Shown here: piece after piece, positions 29,657-39,180 of the stretch | How positions within the stretch are numbered: the stretch's first letter is position 1 | Layout: the number at the start of each line of letters is the position of its first letter | Assembly: GCA_000335735.1 (NCBI GenBank) | Contig: AMYY01000008.1 | Coordinates: 1-64,000, forward strand | Reading direction: 5' to 3' | Source: an alpha proteobacterium L41A | GTDB lineage: Bacteria > Pseudomonadota > Alphaproteobacteria > Caulobacterales > Caulobacteraceae | Length of the DNA: 64,000 bases | Notes under the pieces: generated by a model | What the model was told of the DNA's origin: nothing | The model's input: only the letters and a program-made list of their open reading frames with translations | The model's database searches: none | Translations under genes and position numbers: made by a program

Positions 29657-32356
29657 TTATCCGCTGTTCCGCAACCCCGCCGCCACGCCGTTGATGGCCA
29701 GAAGGATTCCCTCGCGGACGCGGGGGTCGTGGTCGCCCGCGCGGCGGCGGCGGATCAGTTCGATCTGGACGTGGTTCAGCGGCTCGACATAGGGCATGCG
29801 CAGCCGGATCAGCCGGTCCAGCTCGGGCTGGCCGCCCAGCAGGGCGTCGTGGCCGGTGATGGCCAGAATAGCGTCGTGGGTGCGCTGCCACTCCTCGCGG
29901 ATTTCGCCATAGATGCGCGACGCCAGGGAGGCGTCGGGAACCAGGGTGGCGTAGCGGCGGGCGATGGTCATGTCGGACTTGGCCATGACCATCTCCATGT
30001 TCTGGACCAGCGTCTTGAAGAAGGGCCAGGCCTCGGCCATCGCCTTCAGCTCGCCCATGTCCTTGCCCTGCACCGCCGAGCCGAAGCCGAACCAGCCGGG
30101 CAACATGACCCGGCTTTGCGACCAGCTGAACACCCAGGGAATGGCGCGCAGATCCTCGATCCGCGTCGAGGCGGTGCGCGACGAGGGGCGAGAGCCGATC
30201 TTCAGGTCGGCGATCTCGGCGATGGGGGTGGCGGCGCGGTAGTAGTCCACGAAGCCGTCGGTCTCATAGACCAGCTTGCGATAGGCGGCCATCGAACGCG
30301 CCGACAGGTCCGACAGGGTCGCGCCGTGTTCGGCGGTGAAGGCGTGATCCGTCCCCTTGCCCAGCGAGGCCAGCATGGCGCCGCAGGTCAGGGCGTCCAG
30401 ATTGCGCAGCGCGATCTCCGGCTCGCCGTATTTGTTGGCGATCACCTCGCCCTGTTCGGTGGTGCGGATGCGGCCCTGGACCGTGCCTTCGGGCTGGGCC
30501 AGGACGCCGGCGAAGGACGAACCGCCGCCGCGCCCGACCGTGCCGCCACGCCCGTGGAATAGTTGCAGCTTCAGCCCATGCTTCTGGGTCACCTCGACCA
30601 GGGCGCGCGAAGCCTCGTGCAGCTCCCAGCCGGAGGTCAGGTAGGAGCCGTCCTTGTTGGAATCCGAATAGCCGATCATCACCTCCTGCACCCCGCGCGC
30701 CTTGGCGACGGCGAGGGCGGAAGGCTCCTGCAACAGCCGCTCCAGAGTGGGGCGCGCGGCGCGAAGGTCTTCGATGGTCTCGAACAGGGGCGCGGCCTGG
30801 ATCGGACAGGCGGCGGGGTCTTCGGGTCGGTAGAGACCGACCTCCTTCAGCAGCAGATAGACTTCCAGCAGGTCGGACGCCGCGTCGGTCTTGGACACGA
30901 TATGGGTGCGGATCGCCTGGGGGCCGAAGGCGGCGAGCGCGGTCGCGGCCGCCTGAAGGATGGCGCGCTCCTTCAGGGTTTCCGGCTCATAGTCGGCATA
31001 GGGGCTGAACAGCAGGCGCGACGAGGCCAGTTCGGCGGCAAGCACCTTCAGGCGGCTTTCTTCGTCCAGCGCCAGATAGCCGGACTGGACGCCCGCGACC
31101 TTGAGCAGGTCGGCGACGACGCGTTCGTGGACGTCGGCGTTCTGGCGCATGTCCAGGGTCGCCATATGGAAGCCGAACACCTCGACCGCCGTGATCAGGT
31201 CGCTGAGCCGGTCGTCGGCGAAGACGCCGCCGTGGTGCGACACCAGGCTGTCGTGAAGCGTCTTCAGATCGGCCTCGAAGGCGTCGGGGCCGGGATAGGG
31301 TTCGGCTTGAACAGCCGGGCGACGGGGCGGGGGGGCGTCGCCCAGCTTTTCGTGGGTGGCGGCGAGGCGAGCATAGACGCCGGTCAGGGCGCGGCGATAG
31401 GGCTCGTCCGCGCGGTGAGGCGAGGGGTCATGGGCGGCGTCCGCCAAGGCCTGAAGCTCGGGCGACACCTGGGCCAGTTCGGCCGCGAGGCTGAGCTCGG
31501 CGCCTAGGGCGTGGACCTCGTCCAGATAGAAGGTCAGCACGGCCCGCGCCTGGGTGCGGAAGGCGGCGGCCATCACCGTGGCGTCCACGTTCGGATTGCC
31601 GTCGCGGTCGCCGCCGACCCAGGTGCCGACGCGCATGAAGGGCTGCAGCTCGGGCGCCTCCAGCAACCGCCGCCAGGCCGACAACTGCTTGGGCGCCACG
31701 TGCAGGAAGATGCGGTCCAGGAAGGAGACGACCGTGTCGATCTCGTCCTGCACCACCAGGCCCTGGGTGCGGACCAAGCGCGTGGCCCACAGGATGACGA
31801 TCTGGCGACGCAGCGGTTCGGCGATGGCGTCCAGGGTGCAGGCGTCGCCGGCCTTGTCGCAGGCGTCCAACAAATCGGTGATGGCGGCGATGCGGTCGAT
31901 GACGCTTTTCCGCCGGACCTCGGACGGGTGGGCGGTCAGGACGGGCGAGATCAGCGACTGATCCAGCAGGTCGCGCACGGCCTCGCGGTCCACGCCCTGG
32001 TCGGCCAGACGCTTCAGCGCGCCTTCGGGCGTGTCGGGCCGGGCGCCGGCCTCGGCCTGGCTCTGGGCGCGACGACGGGTCGAGCGATCCTCGGCGATAT
32101 TGGCCAGCAGCGAGAACAAGGCGAAGCCGTGCGCCAGACCGGCCGCCTGATCCACCGACATCGCGGTCAACAGCTTCTCCAGACGCTTCGCAGGGTGCGA
32201 GGCCGGGTCGCGGTGATAGGCGATCGAAGCCTGTCGCACCGCCTCGACATGGTCGAACAGGGCCTGACCGCCCTCGTCGCGGATGATGTCGCCCAGAATG
32301 CCGCCCAGCAGTCGAACTTCGTCACGCAGGGCGTCGTCGGCGGCGGGGCTCATCAT
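29657..32356 (-). CDS. ppc: Phosphoenolpyruvate carboxylase
   Basis: Anaplerotic carboxylation of phosphoenolpyruvate to oxaloacetate. The protein of about 899 residues has AHPSEVRRKS near the N-terminal catalytic histidine, the second signature GYSDSNKDGSYLTSGW, the glycine loop FHGRGGTVGRGGG, and a C-terminus LRNSG in place of the common RNTG. Two adjacent ATGs (32356 and 32353) are possible starts, with AGGA eight bases before the first. The open frame continues about 158 codons upstream, but that part lies antisense to the divergent deacetylase gene and looks non-coding. Confidence 0.94.
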   Translation of the reverse strand: MMSPAADDALRDEVRLLGGILGDIIRDEGGQALFDHVEAVRQASIAYHRDPASHPAKRLEKLLTAMSVDQAAGLAHGFALFSLLANIAEDRSTRRRAQSQAEAGARPDTPEGALKRLADQGVDREAVRDLLDQSLISPVLTAHPSEVRRKSVIDRIAAITDLLDACDKAGDACTLDAIAEPLRRQIVILWATRLVRTQGLVVQDEIDTVVSFLDRIFLHVAPKQLSAWRRLLEAPELQPFMRVGTWVGGDRDGNPNVDATVMAAAFRTQARAVLTFYLDEVHALGAELSLAAELAQVSPELQALADAAHDPSPHRADEPYRRALTGVYARLAATHEKLGDAPPPRRPAVQAEPYPGPDAFEADLKTLHDSLVSHHGGVFADDRLSDLITAVEVFGFHMATLDMRQNADVHERVVADLLKVAGVQSGYLALDEESRLKVLAAELASSRLLFSPYADYEPETLKERAILQAAATALAAFGPQAIRTHIVSKTDAASDLLEVYLLLKEVGLYRPEDPAACPIQAAPLFETIEDLRAARPTLERLLQEPSALAVAKARGVQEVMIGYSDSNKDGSYLTSGWELHEASRALVEVTQKHGLKLQLFHGRGGTVGRGGGSSFAGVLAQPEGTVQGRIRTTEQGEVIANKYGEPEIALRNLDALTCGAMLASLGKGTDHAFTAEHGATLSDLSARSMAAYRKLVYETDGFVDYYRAATPIAEIADLKIGSRPSSRTASTRIEDLRAIPWVFSWSQSRVMLPGWFGFGSAVQGKDMGELKAMAEAWPFFKTLVQNMEMVMAKSDMTIARRYATLVPDASLASRIYGEIREEWQRTHDAILAITGHDALLGGQPELDRLIRLRMPYVEPLNHVQIELIRRRRAGDHDPRVREGILLAINGVAAGLRNSG

Positions 32357-32558
32357 CTGAAATATCCTGGGACGGCTTGGGGTCGGCGCGGGGAGATGGA
32401 CATCTGGAAGGGCGAAGTCGCCCGCGTCAACGCACGATCCGTGACAGCCGCCCCCAGAAATCACCGCGTCGATCATGGTGAACCGCCTGTTAGGGTTTCT
32501 TAACCGACGGCGCGCGATGATGCGGGCGTAGGATTCCAGATCGGTTCCACTCTTGCCC

Positions 32559-33746
32559 ATGTTCGCCAAACGCCAATCCGCACTCGCCGCCGCCGCCGGG
32601 ACCGCCCCGCGCGCCAAGGACGGCCCGAGCCTGAAACCTGTCGTCGACGCCTTGAAGAAGCCGCCGGTCGCGGCGGGTCTCGCGGGCTTGCTGCTGCTCA
32701 GCGCCAGCGCCCTTTTCCTGACGGTGCTGGGCGATCCCAAGGCGGGAACGCCCTCGGCCCATGTCGCGCTGGAACGCGACGCCCCCGCACCGCAAGCGCC
32801 GGCCCCGACGGGCTTCGAAGCCTTCTCCATGGGCGCGATGGGGTTGTATCAAAATCTGGCGGGCGGCGATCCGACCGCGGGCGGCGACGCCGTCATCACC
32901 CTGCCGGACGGCGGCAGCGTCTCGGGTCAGGGCGCGCCGATCACGGCGCCGGTCCACGCCGCCTCGCCCCTGGCCAAGGCTCCCATCGCCGGCCTGTCGC
33001 AACCCGGATCCAACGGTCCCCTGCCGATGATCGCGCCCGACGGCCGCGTGCCGGCCCAGGCCTATGCTCGGCCGTTCCGACCGAACGGCAAGCCGCGGGT
33101 GTCGCTGATCGTCGGCGGGCTGGGGCTGAATGCGGTGACGACGCGGGCGGCCATCGAACGCCTGCCGCCGGAGGTCACGCTCAGCTTCGTGCCCTATGCC
33201 GATAATCTGCAGGGTTGGATCGACCAGGCGCGTGCGCAGGGCCATGAGGTCATGCTGGAAATGCCGATGGAGCCGACCGGCTATCCCGACAACGACCCCG
33301 GCCCCTATACGCTGCTGGCCGACGGCGGCGCCGACGACGTGACCGCCAAGATGGACTGGCTGCTGAGCCGCGCCACCGGCTATTTCGGCGTGACCAACTA
33401 TCTGGGCGACCGGTTCGCCGGCTCGGACACCGGCATGAACGCCTTCCTGAGCGTCCTTCGCCAGCGCGGTGTCGCCTTCCTGGACGACGGCTCGTTCCAG
33501 CGTCGACCGGGCGCCTGGGCGCGGGCCAGCGCGGATCGCGTCATCGACAGAACCCAGTCGCCCGCCGCCATCGTCGCCGCCCTGAACGGTCTGGAAGCCC
33601 AGGCTAAGCTGCGCGGTTCGGCCCTGGGGGCCGGCTTCAGCTATCCTGTGACGGTCGAGGCCGCTGCCCGCTGGACCGCCGGTCTGGAACAGCGCGGCCT
33701 GCAACTGGCGCCGGCCTCGTCCCTATCGATGCGGCCGGGGCGCTAG
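32559..33746 (+). CDS. Divergent polysaccharide deacetylase family protein
   Basis: A 395-residue protein of the YibQ/DUF610 family. A membrane anchor (about residues 36-58) precedes a Pro/Ala linker and a polysaccharide-deacetylase-like barrel with VSLIVGGLGLN, MLEMPMEPTGYPD, and TNYLGDRFAGSD. The metal ligands of true deacetylases are largely not conserved in this family, so its activity is unknown. ATG 32559 was preferred to a TTG two codons upstream. The stop overlaps the rppH start (TAGTG), a linkage usual in alphaproteobacteria. Confidence 0.87.
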   Translation: MFAKRQSALAAAAGTAPRAKDGPSLKPVVDALKKPPVAAGLAGLLLLSASALFLTVLGDPKAGTPSAHVALERDAPAPQAPAPTGFEAFSMGAMGLYQNLAGGDPTAGGDAVITLPDGGSVSGQGAPITAPVHAASPLAKAPIAGLSQPGSNGPLPMIAPDGRVPAQAYARPFRPNGKPRVSLIVGGLGLNAVTTRAAIERLPPEVTLSFVPYADNLQGWIDQARAQGHEVMLEMPMEPTGYPDNDPGPYTLLADGGADDVTAKMDWLLSRATGYFGVTNYLGDRFAGSDTGMNAFLSVLRQRGVAFLDDGSFQRRPGAWARASADRVIDRTQSPAAIVAALNGLEAQAKLRGSALGAGFSYPVTVEAAARWTAGLEQRGLQLAPASSLSMRPGR

Positions 33747-34222
33747 TGTCCGATCTCGACGCCTATCGGCCCAATGTCGGGGTCGTGCTGTTCAATCGCG
33801 AGGGTCTGGTCTGGTACGGCCAGCGGCACGCCACGCCCGGTCCGCATAACTGGCAGTTCCCGCAAGGCGGCGTCGATGCTGGCGAGAATCTGGAAACCGC
33901 CGCCCGCCGCGAACTGCATGAGGAGACCGGAGTCACCTCGGTCGAACTGCTGGCGCGGACGGACGACTGGATCCTGTACGACTTCCCGCCCGAAGCCATG
34001 AACAACGCCAAGGCCTGGCGCGGTTTCAAGGGGCAGAAGCAGCAGTGGTTCGCCTTCCGCTTCACCGGCGACGAGGCCGAGATCGATCTGGCGGCCGACG
34101 ACGAGGTCGAGTTCGACGCCTGGCGCTGGGGGCCGCTGTCGGACGCCTGCGACCTGATCGTGCCGTTCAAACGGCCGGCGTATGAACAGGTCGTCGCCGC
34201 CTTCTCGCGCCTGGCGGCATAG
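33746..34222 (+). CDS. rppH: RNA pyrophosphohydrolase
   Basis: Nudix hydrolase that removes pyrophosphate from the 5' end of triphosphorylated mRNA, starting decay. The 158-residue protein has the Nudix box at residues 41-63 (GGVDAGEN...RRELHEETG) and the RppH-type N-terminus YRPNVGVVLFN with FPQGG. The start is GTG overlapping the previous stop, so it is translationally coupled to the deacetylase. Confidence 0.95.
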   Translation: MSDLDAYRPNVGVVLFNREGLVWYGQRHATPGPHNWQFPQGGVDAGENLETAARRELHEETGVTSVELLARTDDWILYDFPPEAMNNAKAWRGFKGQKQQWFAFRFTGDEAEIDLAADDEVEFDAWRWGPLSDACDLIVPFKRPAYEQVVAAFSRLAA

Positions 34223-34250
34223 AAAAAGGGCGGCGCGAACGCCGCCCTTT
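34223..34250. terminator. Bidirectional terminator between rppH and hsp20
   Basis: Perfect 11-bp stem AAAGGGCGGCG/CGCCGCCCTTT with loop CGAA and A/T runs on both sides serves two convergent genes. Confidence 0.88.
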
Positions 34251-34271
34251 CATCGTTCGCCGTGAAACGGC

Positions 34272-34751
34272 TTAGGCCGCTTCAGCCTTCTTCTCGGCCT
34301 GGCCTTCGATCAGCGGCTGGCCGGCGCCGATTTCGATACGGCGGGGCTTCAGCGCCTCGGGCAGTTCGCGCTTCAGCGAGATCGACAGCAGACCGTTGAC
34401 CAGATTGGCGTCGTTGACGACGACATAGTCGGCCAGCTGGAAGCGGCGCTCGAAATCGCGCTCGGCCAGGCCGCGATGCAGATAGGTCTTCTGCGTCGCC
34501 GTATCGTCGTTGGCGGTCTTGCGGCCGGTCACGGTGAGCAGGTTTTCCTTCACCTCGATGTTCAGCTCGTCGGGGCTGAAGCCGGCGACGGCGATCTCGA
34601 TGCGATAGGCGTTCTCGCCCGTGGTCTCGATGTTGTAGGGGGGATAACCCGTGTCCTGGCTGGTCGCGCGCGAGGCGTTTTCCAGCAGATTGGCCAGACG
34701 GTCGAAGCCGACGGCCGAACGGTACAGCGGGGTGAAATCATAGGTACGCAT
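34272..34751 (-). CDS. ibpA: Hsp20/alpha-crystallin small heat-shock protein
   Basis: A 159-residue ATP-independent holdase that keeps unfolded proteins soluble. The N-terminus [19 protein letters not shown] is the typical IbpA form, and the alpha-crystallin domain covers about residues 40-135 with the conserved GLLSISL-type C-terminal strand. ATG 34751 was chosen because AGGAGG lies six bases upstream and overlaps a hairpin. An in-frame ATG eight codons earlier is in the leader. Expression is probably heat-controlled by that leader structure. Confidence 0.93.
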   Translation of the reverse strand: MRTYDFTPLYRSAVGFDRLANLLENASRATSQDTGYPPYNIETTGENAYRIEIAVAGFSPDELNIEVKENLLTVTGRKTANDDTATQKTYLHRGLAERDFERRFQLADYVVVNDANLVNGLLSISLKRELPEALKPRRIEIGAGQPLIEGQAEKKAEAA

Positions 34752-34790
34752 CAGCATCCTCCTGAGGATCAGCAAGGTTGAGCCGCCCGG
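34752..34790 (-). promoter_or_regulatory. ROSE-like RNA thermometer candidate in the hsp20 leader
   Basis: In the mRNA the SD AGGAGG is inside a hairpin, AUCCU-CAGG-AGGAU (34756-34769), preceded by UUGCUG and followed by GCUG. A G-G mismatch flanks the stem. This is the arrangement of ROSE elements, in which U(U/C)GCU faces the SD and melts on heating. Confidence 0.55.
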
Positions 34791-35022
34791 CGTTTTGGCC
34801 CGGACGGTGGGAGATCAGATCGACGACCCGAAACCGGCGCCGTCAGTCTGGAGAACCCGAAATCGGCGTCCTCGGAAGCAAAGATGGGAACCGGCGAAAC
34901 GGCGTCAAGGGCGCAGCCTGCACGATTTTGCTTGCGTCAAATCCGCCTGTGTCTCGCGAAGTTCATTTGCGCCGGCGGCCCGCCTGCCTATGGAGAACGA
35001 CCTGAACCTGGAGCCCTCGATC

Positions 35023-35829
35023 ATGCGCCCTGCCGTCTACGGCCTCATCGCCGTCCTGCTGTCCGCCGCCCCCGCCCTGGCTCAACAGTCGCCCCAGACC
35101 CAGGGCGCGTGGACGCCGCCGCGTTCGGCCCTGTCCAGCGCCATGCCGACCTTCTCCGACGACACGGCCTTGCAGACTGCCATCGCCGCCGAGACCCGGC
35201 CCGCCGCCGACCGGGCGCGCGACGTCTATCGTCATCCGTATGAATCCCTGACCTTCTGGGGCCTGACGCCGGGCATGACGGTGGTGGAGATCGAGCCGGG
35301 CGGCGCCAGCTGGTGGCGGCACATTCTGGAGCCCTATGCGGCGGCGACCGGCGGTCGCTATGTGCCGGTCAATCGTCCGCTGGAAAGCATGGGCGTGGCG
35401 GACGGAACCGCCGACTTCATCCTGGTGGCCCGCGCCTTCCACAACTGGTCGCGCGACGGCCGGACCCAGCCGTATCTGCAGGCCTTCTTCAAGGCCTTGA
35501 GGCCCGGGGGCGTGCTGGCCGTCGAACAGCACCGCAGCGCGGAGGGCCTGAATGTCGCTGACGTCGCCTCCACCGGCTATGTGCCCGAAAGCTATGTGAT
35601 CCATGAGGCGCGCAACGCCGGCTTCGTGCTGGAGGCGCGCAGCGAACTGAACGCCAGTCCCAAGGACGACCACGATCACCCGTTCGGCGTCTGGACCCTG
35701 CCGCCAATCCGTCAGTCGGCCGCGCGCAACGACCCGTCGGGCCGCACCCTGACGCCCGAAGAACGCGCCGCCTTCGACGCCATCGGCGAGAGCGATCGGA
35801 TGACCCTGCGTTTCCGCAAGCCCGAATAG
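35023..35829 (+). CDS. Exported methyltransferase-like protein, copy 1
   Basis: A 268-residue protein with a Sec signal peptide (ALAQ, about residue 22) and a class I methyltransferase-like domain of the COG4798 type. The usual SAM motif I is degenerate: VVEIEPGGASWW lacks the GxG. RDVYRHPYESLTFWGL precedes it and the protein ends GESDRMTLRFRKPE. The second copy lies 95 bases downstream. ATG 34990 is an in-frame alternative start without a signal peptide at its own N-terminus. A periplasmic SAM-dependent reaction is unexpected, so function is open. Confidence 0.72.
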   Translation: MRPAVYGLIAVLLSAAPALAQQSPQTQGAWTPPRSALSSAMPTFSDDTALQTAIAAETRPAADRARDVYRHPYESLTFWGLTPGMTVVEIEPGGASWWRHILEPYAAATGGRYVPVNRPLESMGVADGTADFILVARAFHNWSRDGRTQPYLQAFFKALRPGGVLAVEQHRSAEGLNVADVASTGYVPESYVIHEARNAGFVLEARSELNASPKDDHDHPFGVWTLPPIRQSAARNDPSGRTLTPEERAAFDAIGESDRMTLRFRKPE

Positions 35830-35924
35830 GCTGTCTTGCGTTTTGACCGGACCTGCGAACCCGATTAAGCCCAAGGCGTCAGGGTGCGTCGGACGCGGGT
35901 TCCGGCGTCCTGCGGAGGTTTTGA

Positions 35925-36845
35925 ATGGCTGATCGTCTGGCGAGCGCGAGCGGATTGTCGCGTCGGTTTCTGCTGAGCGGCGCTGCGGCGCTGGGGCTGA
36001 CCGGCGTGGCGGCTTGCGGGCGCAAGGACGAGGCCGCAAAGGCGCCCGCCGCGCCGCCCACGCCCGCCGGGCCGCCGGAAGGTTCGCTGGAATGGGCGGT
36101 CGAGGGATCGTGGCGCTCGGCCCAGGACAAGGCGCGCGACGCCTTCCGTCACCCGATGGAGACGCTGCGGTTCTTCGGGCTCCAGCCCAAGATGACGGTG
36201 GTGGAGTTCTGGCCAGGCAGCGGCTGGTACGCCGAAATCCTGGCCCCCTATCTGGCCAAGGGTGGGGGAACCTATGTCGCCGCCCTGTTCCCCGAGGGAC
36301 CGACCGCCGATCCGGCGCAGGCCGTGCTGAACACCGCCTTCCGCACGCGGTTCTCCAGCGACAAGAAGCTTTATGGCGAGCCGCAGTTTTCGGTCTTCGG
36401 CGCGGGGTCCGGCCCGGTGATCGCGGCGGGTACGGCCGAAATGTGCCTGTTCATGCGGACCCTGCATGGCTGGATGGCGGCTGGCATTGCGGAAAAGGCC
36501 TTCGCCGACGCCTTCGCCGCCCTTCGCCCGGGCGGCATCCTGGGTGTCGAGCAACATCGACTGTCCCCGGCGGAGGATCAGGATCCGGTCGCGGCCAACG
36601 GCTATGTGCAGGAAGCCTTCGTGCGCCAGTTGGCGGCCGAGGCGGGCTTCGTCTTCGTCGAGGCGTCCGAGATCAACGCCAATCCGGAAGACACCAAGGA
36701 CCACCCGTTCGGCGTCGACACCCTGGCGCCCACGCGCCTGACGGCGCCGCGCGGCGAGCCGGCCGATCCCGAGTTCGACCGATCCAAATATGAGGCGATC
36801 GGCGAGAGCGATCGCATGACCTTGAAGTTCAGGAAGCCCGAGTGA
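35925..36845 (+). CDS. Exported methyltransferase-like lipoprotein, copy 2
   Basis: A 306-residue paralog of the upstream protein. The N-terminus has a twin-arginine-like motif SRRFLLSG and a lipobox GVAAC (C about residue 31). The methyltransferase-like core has a better motif I, VVEFWPGSGWYAEIL, and the same end GESDRMTLKFRKPE. A good SD GGAGG lies 7 bases before the ATG. It overlaps the next gene by four bases (GTGA). The Tat signal suggests export of a folded, possibly cofactor-bound protein. Confidence 0.75.
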   Translation: MADRLASASGLSRRFLLSGAAALGLTGVAACGRKDEAAKAPAAPPTPAGPPEGSLEWAVEGSWRSAQDKARDAFRHPMETLRFFGLQPKMTVVEFWPGSGWYAEILAPYLAKGGGTYVAALFPEGPTADPAQAVLNTAFRTRFSSDKKLYGEPQFSVFGAGSGPVIAAGTAEMCLFMRTLHGWMAAGIAEKAFADAFAALRPGGILGVEQHRLSPAEDQDPVAANGYVQEAFVRQLAAEAGFVFVEASEINANPEDTKDHPFGVDTLAPTRLTAPRGEPADPEFDRSKYEAIGESDRMTLKFRKPE

Positions 36846-37891
36846 ACCGCGCCCAAGCCTTCGCCGCCAACGCCCCGCTGATGGGGGTGCCCGGCGCCTA
36901 TCCGCCTCCTGGCGGCAAGGGGGACTGGTTTCGCGGGGCGGGCGGCATGCGGCTGCGCGCCGGTCTGTGGAAGCCGTCTCACCTCGCTGCGGACAAGGTT
37001 CGCGGCACGGTCGTGCTCAGCCCCGGCCGCACAGAGCCGATCGAGAAATACTATGAGGTGATCGGCAACTTCCTGGCGCGCGGCTGGTGCGTCCTGACCC
37101 ACGACTGGCGCGGGCAAGGGCTGTCGGCGCGGCTGCTACCCGACCGGCTGAAGGGTCACGCCCGCGCGGTCGAAGAGTTCCTCGACGACTACAACCGGCT
37201 GCTGAACACCTATGAAGACCAGTGCCCCAAACCCTGGATCATGGTGGGGCATTCGATGGGCGCGTGCCTGAACCTGTTGTCGCTGGAGAGCGGCGAGGAC
37301 CGGTTCGCGGGCGCCGTCCTGTCCAGCCCAATGCTGCGGATCAAGACCGGCAAACGGTCGATGTGGTCGGTCAAGCTGGTGGTGCGCTGGAACATCCGCC
37401 ACGGCCAGGCCGGCGACTATATCCTGGGCGACCCCGACGATCCGTTCGACCACAACTTCGCCGAAGACGCCCTGACCTCGGACGAGACCCGCTACGAGAC
37501 GTGGCGTCAGCAACTCTACGCCTGTCCGCACCTGGCCATCGGCGGCCCGACCTATGGCTGGCTGGCCTTTGCGCTGGACGCCGGCGAGCGCGCGCTGAAG
37601 CCCAAGGCCCTGAAGTCGGTCAAGGCGCCGGTGGTGATCGTCCAGGCTAGCGCCGACGACGTGGTGTGGAAACAGACCAACCAATGGGCCGCCAAACGCA
37701 TCCCGCGCGGCCGCTACGTCGAGGTCGCCGGCGCCAAGCACGAGGTCATCATGGAGGCCGACGACCTGCGCGCGGTCTTCCTGAACGAATTCGACGCCAT
37801 GGCCGATCTGGTCGCGCCTGCGGCCGACGTGCTCACCGATCCGTCGGCGAGGACGGCGGACGTGACGGCGGAGACGTCGTCGGTCGTCTAG
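36842..37891 (+). CDS. Lysophospholipase-like alpha/beta hydrolase
   Basis: A 349-residue serine hydrolase of the S33/PldB group. The nucleophile elbow is GHSMGAC (near residue 139), with HDWRGQGLS upstream and the catalytic Asp/His expected in QASADDVVWK and AGAKHEVIME. No signal peptide. Start is GTG overlapping the stop of copy 2, so it is in one operon with it, which suggests a shared lipid or ester substrate (inference). The 3' end overlaps the convergent S41 peptidase by four bases. Confidence 0.88.
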   Translation: MNRAQAFAANAPLMGVPGAYPPPGGKGDWFRGAGGMRLRAGLWKPSHLAADKVRGTVVLSPGRTEPIEKYYEVIGNFLARGWCVLTHDWRGQGLSARLLPDRLKGHARAVEEFLDDYNRLLNTYEDQCPKPWIMVGHSMGACLNLLSLESGEDRFAGAVLSSPMLRIKTGKRSMWSVKLVVRWNIRHGQAGDYILGDPDDPFDHNFAEDALTSDETRYETWRQQLYACPHLAIGGPTYGWLAFALDAGERALKPKALKSVKAPVVIVQASADDVVWKQTNQWAAKRIPRGRYVEVAGAKHEVIMEADDLRAVFLNEFDAMADLVAPAADVLTDPSARTADVTAETSSVV

Positions 37892-39114
37892 GCGGCTGTC
37901 GCGGCGGCCAGAACGCGACGGCCTGCCGCAAGAATGTCTTCGCCTTCGGGCACAGCCACATCCGGCTCCATCAGCCAACGGGGCTGGCCTTTCACGTCAT
38001 AGACGGGTTCGGCGGAATACTGGGCTTTGACGCCGGTGCGGTCGAGGGTGATGGGAAAGACCGCCGCGCCCAGCCCCATCATGGGCGTGCCGACGACCGT
38101 CGCGCGCCCCAGCCCGCGCATGCCCATGGGAAAACCCTCGGCCATGCTGCCGCTCCAGTGGTTCGTCAGGACGACGACCGGGCGGGCGTAGGTAAAAGGC
38201 CCGCGCGGCTCGACCACCTCGGTCCAGAAGTCGCCGAGGCCTCGCCCCTGCCGCCGCCGCATCAGGGCGTAGGGCTTCGTCTCAGTGATGAATCGGCCCA
38301 TGATCGGGCGCGCGATCGCGGTATCGCCCCCTCCGTTGTCACGCACGTCGATGATGAGGCCGGGCGCATCGCGGAACTCGGCCAGGGCCTGATCAAAGCT
38401 TTCGGTCACCGCGTCGTCGGCAAAGCTGCGGATGGCGACATAGCCGACGCCGTCGTCCAGCCTGCGCCATTCGACATCCGGCTTGGGCTCAGATTGGCGG
38501 ATCGGAAGCAGCAGGTCGCGCGGCGCGGCTGATCCGGTCGCCACCTGATAGCGACGCGGCTGACCGCGACGGCCGGCGATGGCGCTGTTCAGGGCATAGG
38601 CCTGGGCTGCCTGATCTGGCCGGCTCAGGCATTTCGGCAGCAGATTGTGTGCCGCCGCCGAGAGCGGGCGGTCGTCCACGGTCAGGATCACGTCGCCCAG
38701 ACGAAGGCCGACCTCAGACGCCACGCTGTCCTCATTGATGGCGGTCACCACGGCTTGCCCATTGCGCCAGTCGACGATCAGATCCGAGATCGGCAATCTT
38801 GGGGAACCGGCGGGCGGGTTCGCCAGCGAGGTATGGGGATCGTAGAGCTCGGCCAGGGCGCGGCGTAGAACCTCGGCGAAGGCTTCGTCGGACTTCGCCG
38901 ATCGCGCCATCGGGCGATACAAGGCTCGGACGTGATCCCAATCGGTGCGTTTGTCCGAAAAGAAGCAGTAGCGATCCCGCAGGGTCTCCCACAACTCGTC
39001 GAAGTCGTTCAGGAAGGTGACGTTGTGATCGGGTTCGGACGCCCAGGCCGTGCCGCTGATCGTCGGTGTGACCGCAGCCGCCAGTGCAGCCTTCAACATC
39101 AGGCGCCGATCCAT
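37888..39114 (-). CDS. S41 family C-terminal processing peptidase-like protein
   Basis: A 408-residue exported serine protease with a signal peptide (cleavage near WAS, residue 25). It contains a PDZ-like segment (GLRLGDVILTVDDRPLS) and the peptidase core with the catalytic serine in HWSGSMAEG and the IDVRDNGGGD strand. The N-terminal helical region (FDELWETLRDRYCFF) is typical of tricorn-like S41 proteins. The specific substrate is unknown. Confidence 0.88.
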   Translation of the reverse strand: MDRRLMLKAALAAAVTPTISGTAWASEPDHNVTFLNDFDELWETLRDRYCFFSDKRTDWDHVRALYRPMARSAKSDEAFAEVLRRALAELYDPHTSLANPPAGSPRLPISDLIVDWRNGQAVVTAINEDSVASEVGLRLGDVILTVDDRPLSAAAHNLLPKCLSRPDQAAQAYALNSAIAGRRGQPRRYQVATGSAAPRDLLLPIRQSEPKPDVEWRRLDDGVGYVAIRSFADDAVTESFDQALAEFRDAPGLIIDVRDNGGGDTAIARPIMGRFITETKPYALMRRRQGRGLGDFWTEVVEPRGPFTYARPVVVLTNHWSGSMAEGFPMGMRGLGRATVVGTPMMGLGAAVFPITLDRTGVKAQYSAEPVYDVKGQPRWLMEPDVAVPEGEDILAAGRRVLAAATAA

Positions 39115-39180
39115 CGTCGTCCCCGCTTCGCAAACGATTGTCTCGCTGCCTTGTGGACCGTCGGCGCGGGATTGAGCCAG

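Noticed and set aside
32490..32503. CtrA-like TTAG-N6-TTAA between ppc and the deacetylase gene
   Set aside because: One mismatch and short spacing; too weak to call without other evidence.
32357..32830. N-terminal extension of about 158 codons of ppc
   Set aside because: Not PEPC-like, lies opposite the deacetylase gene, and the usual N-terminus begins at 32353/32356.
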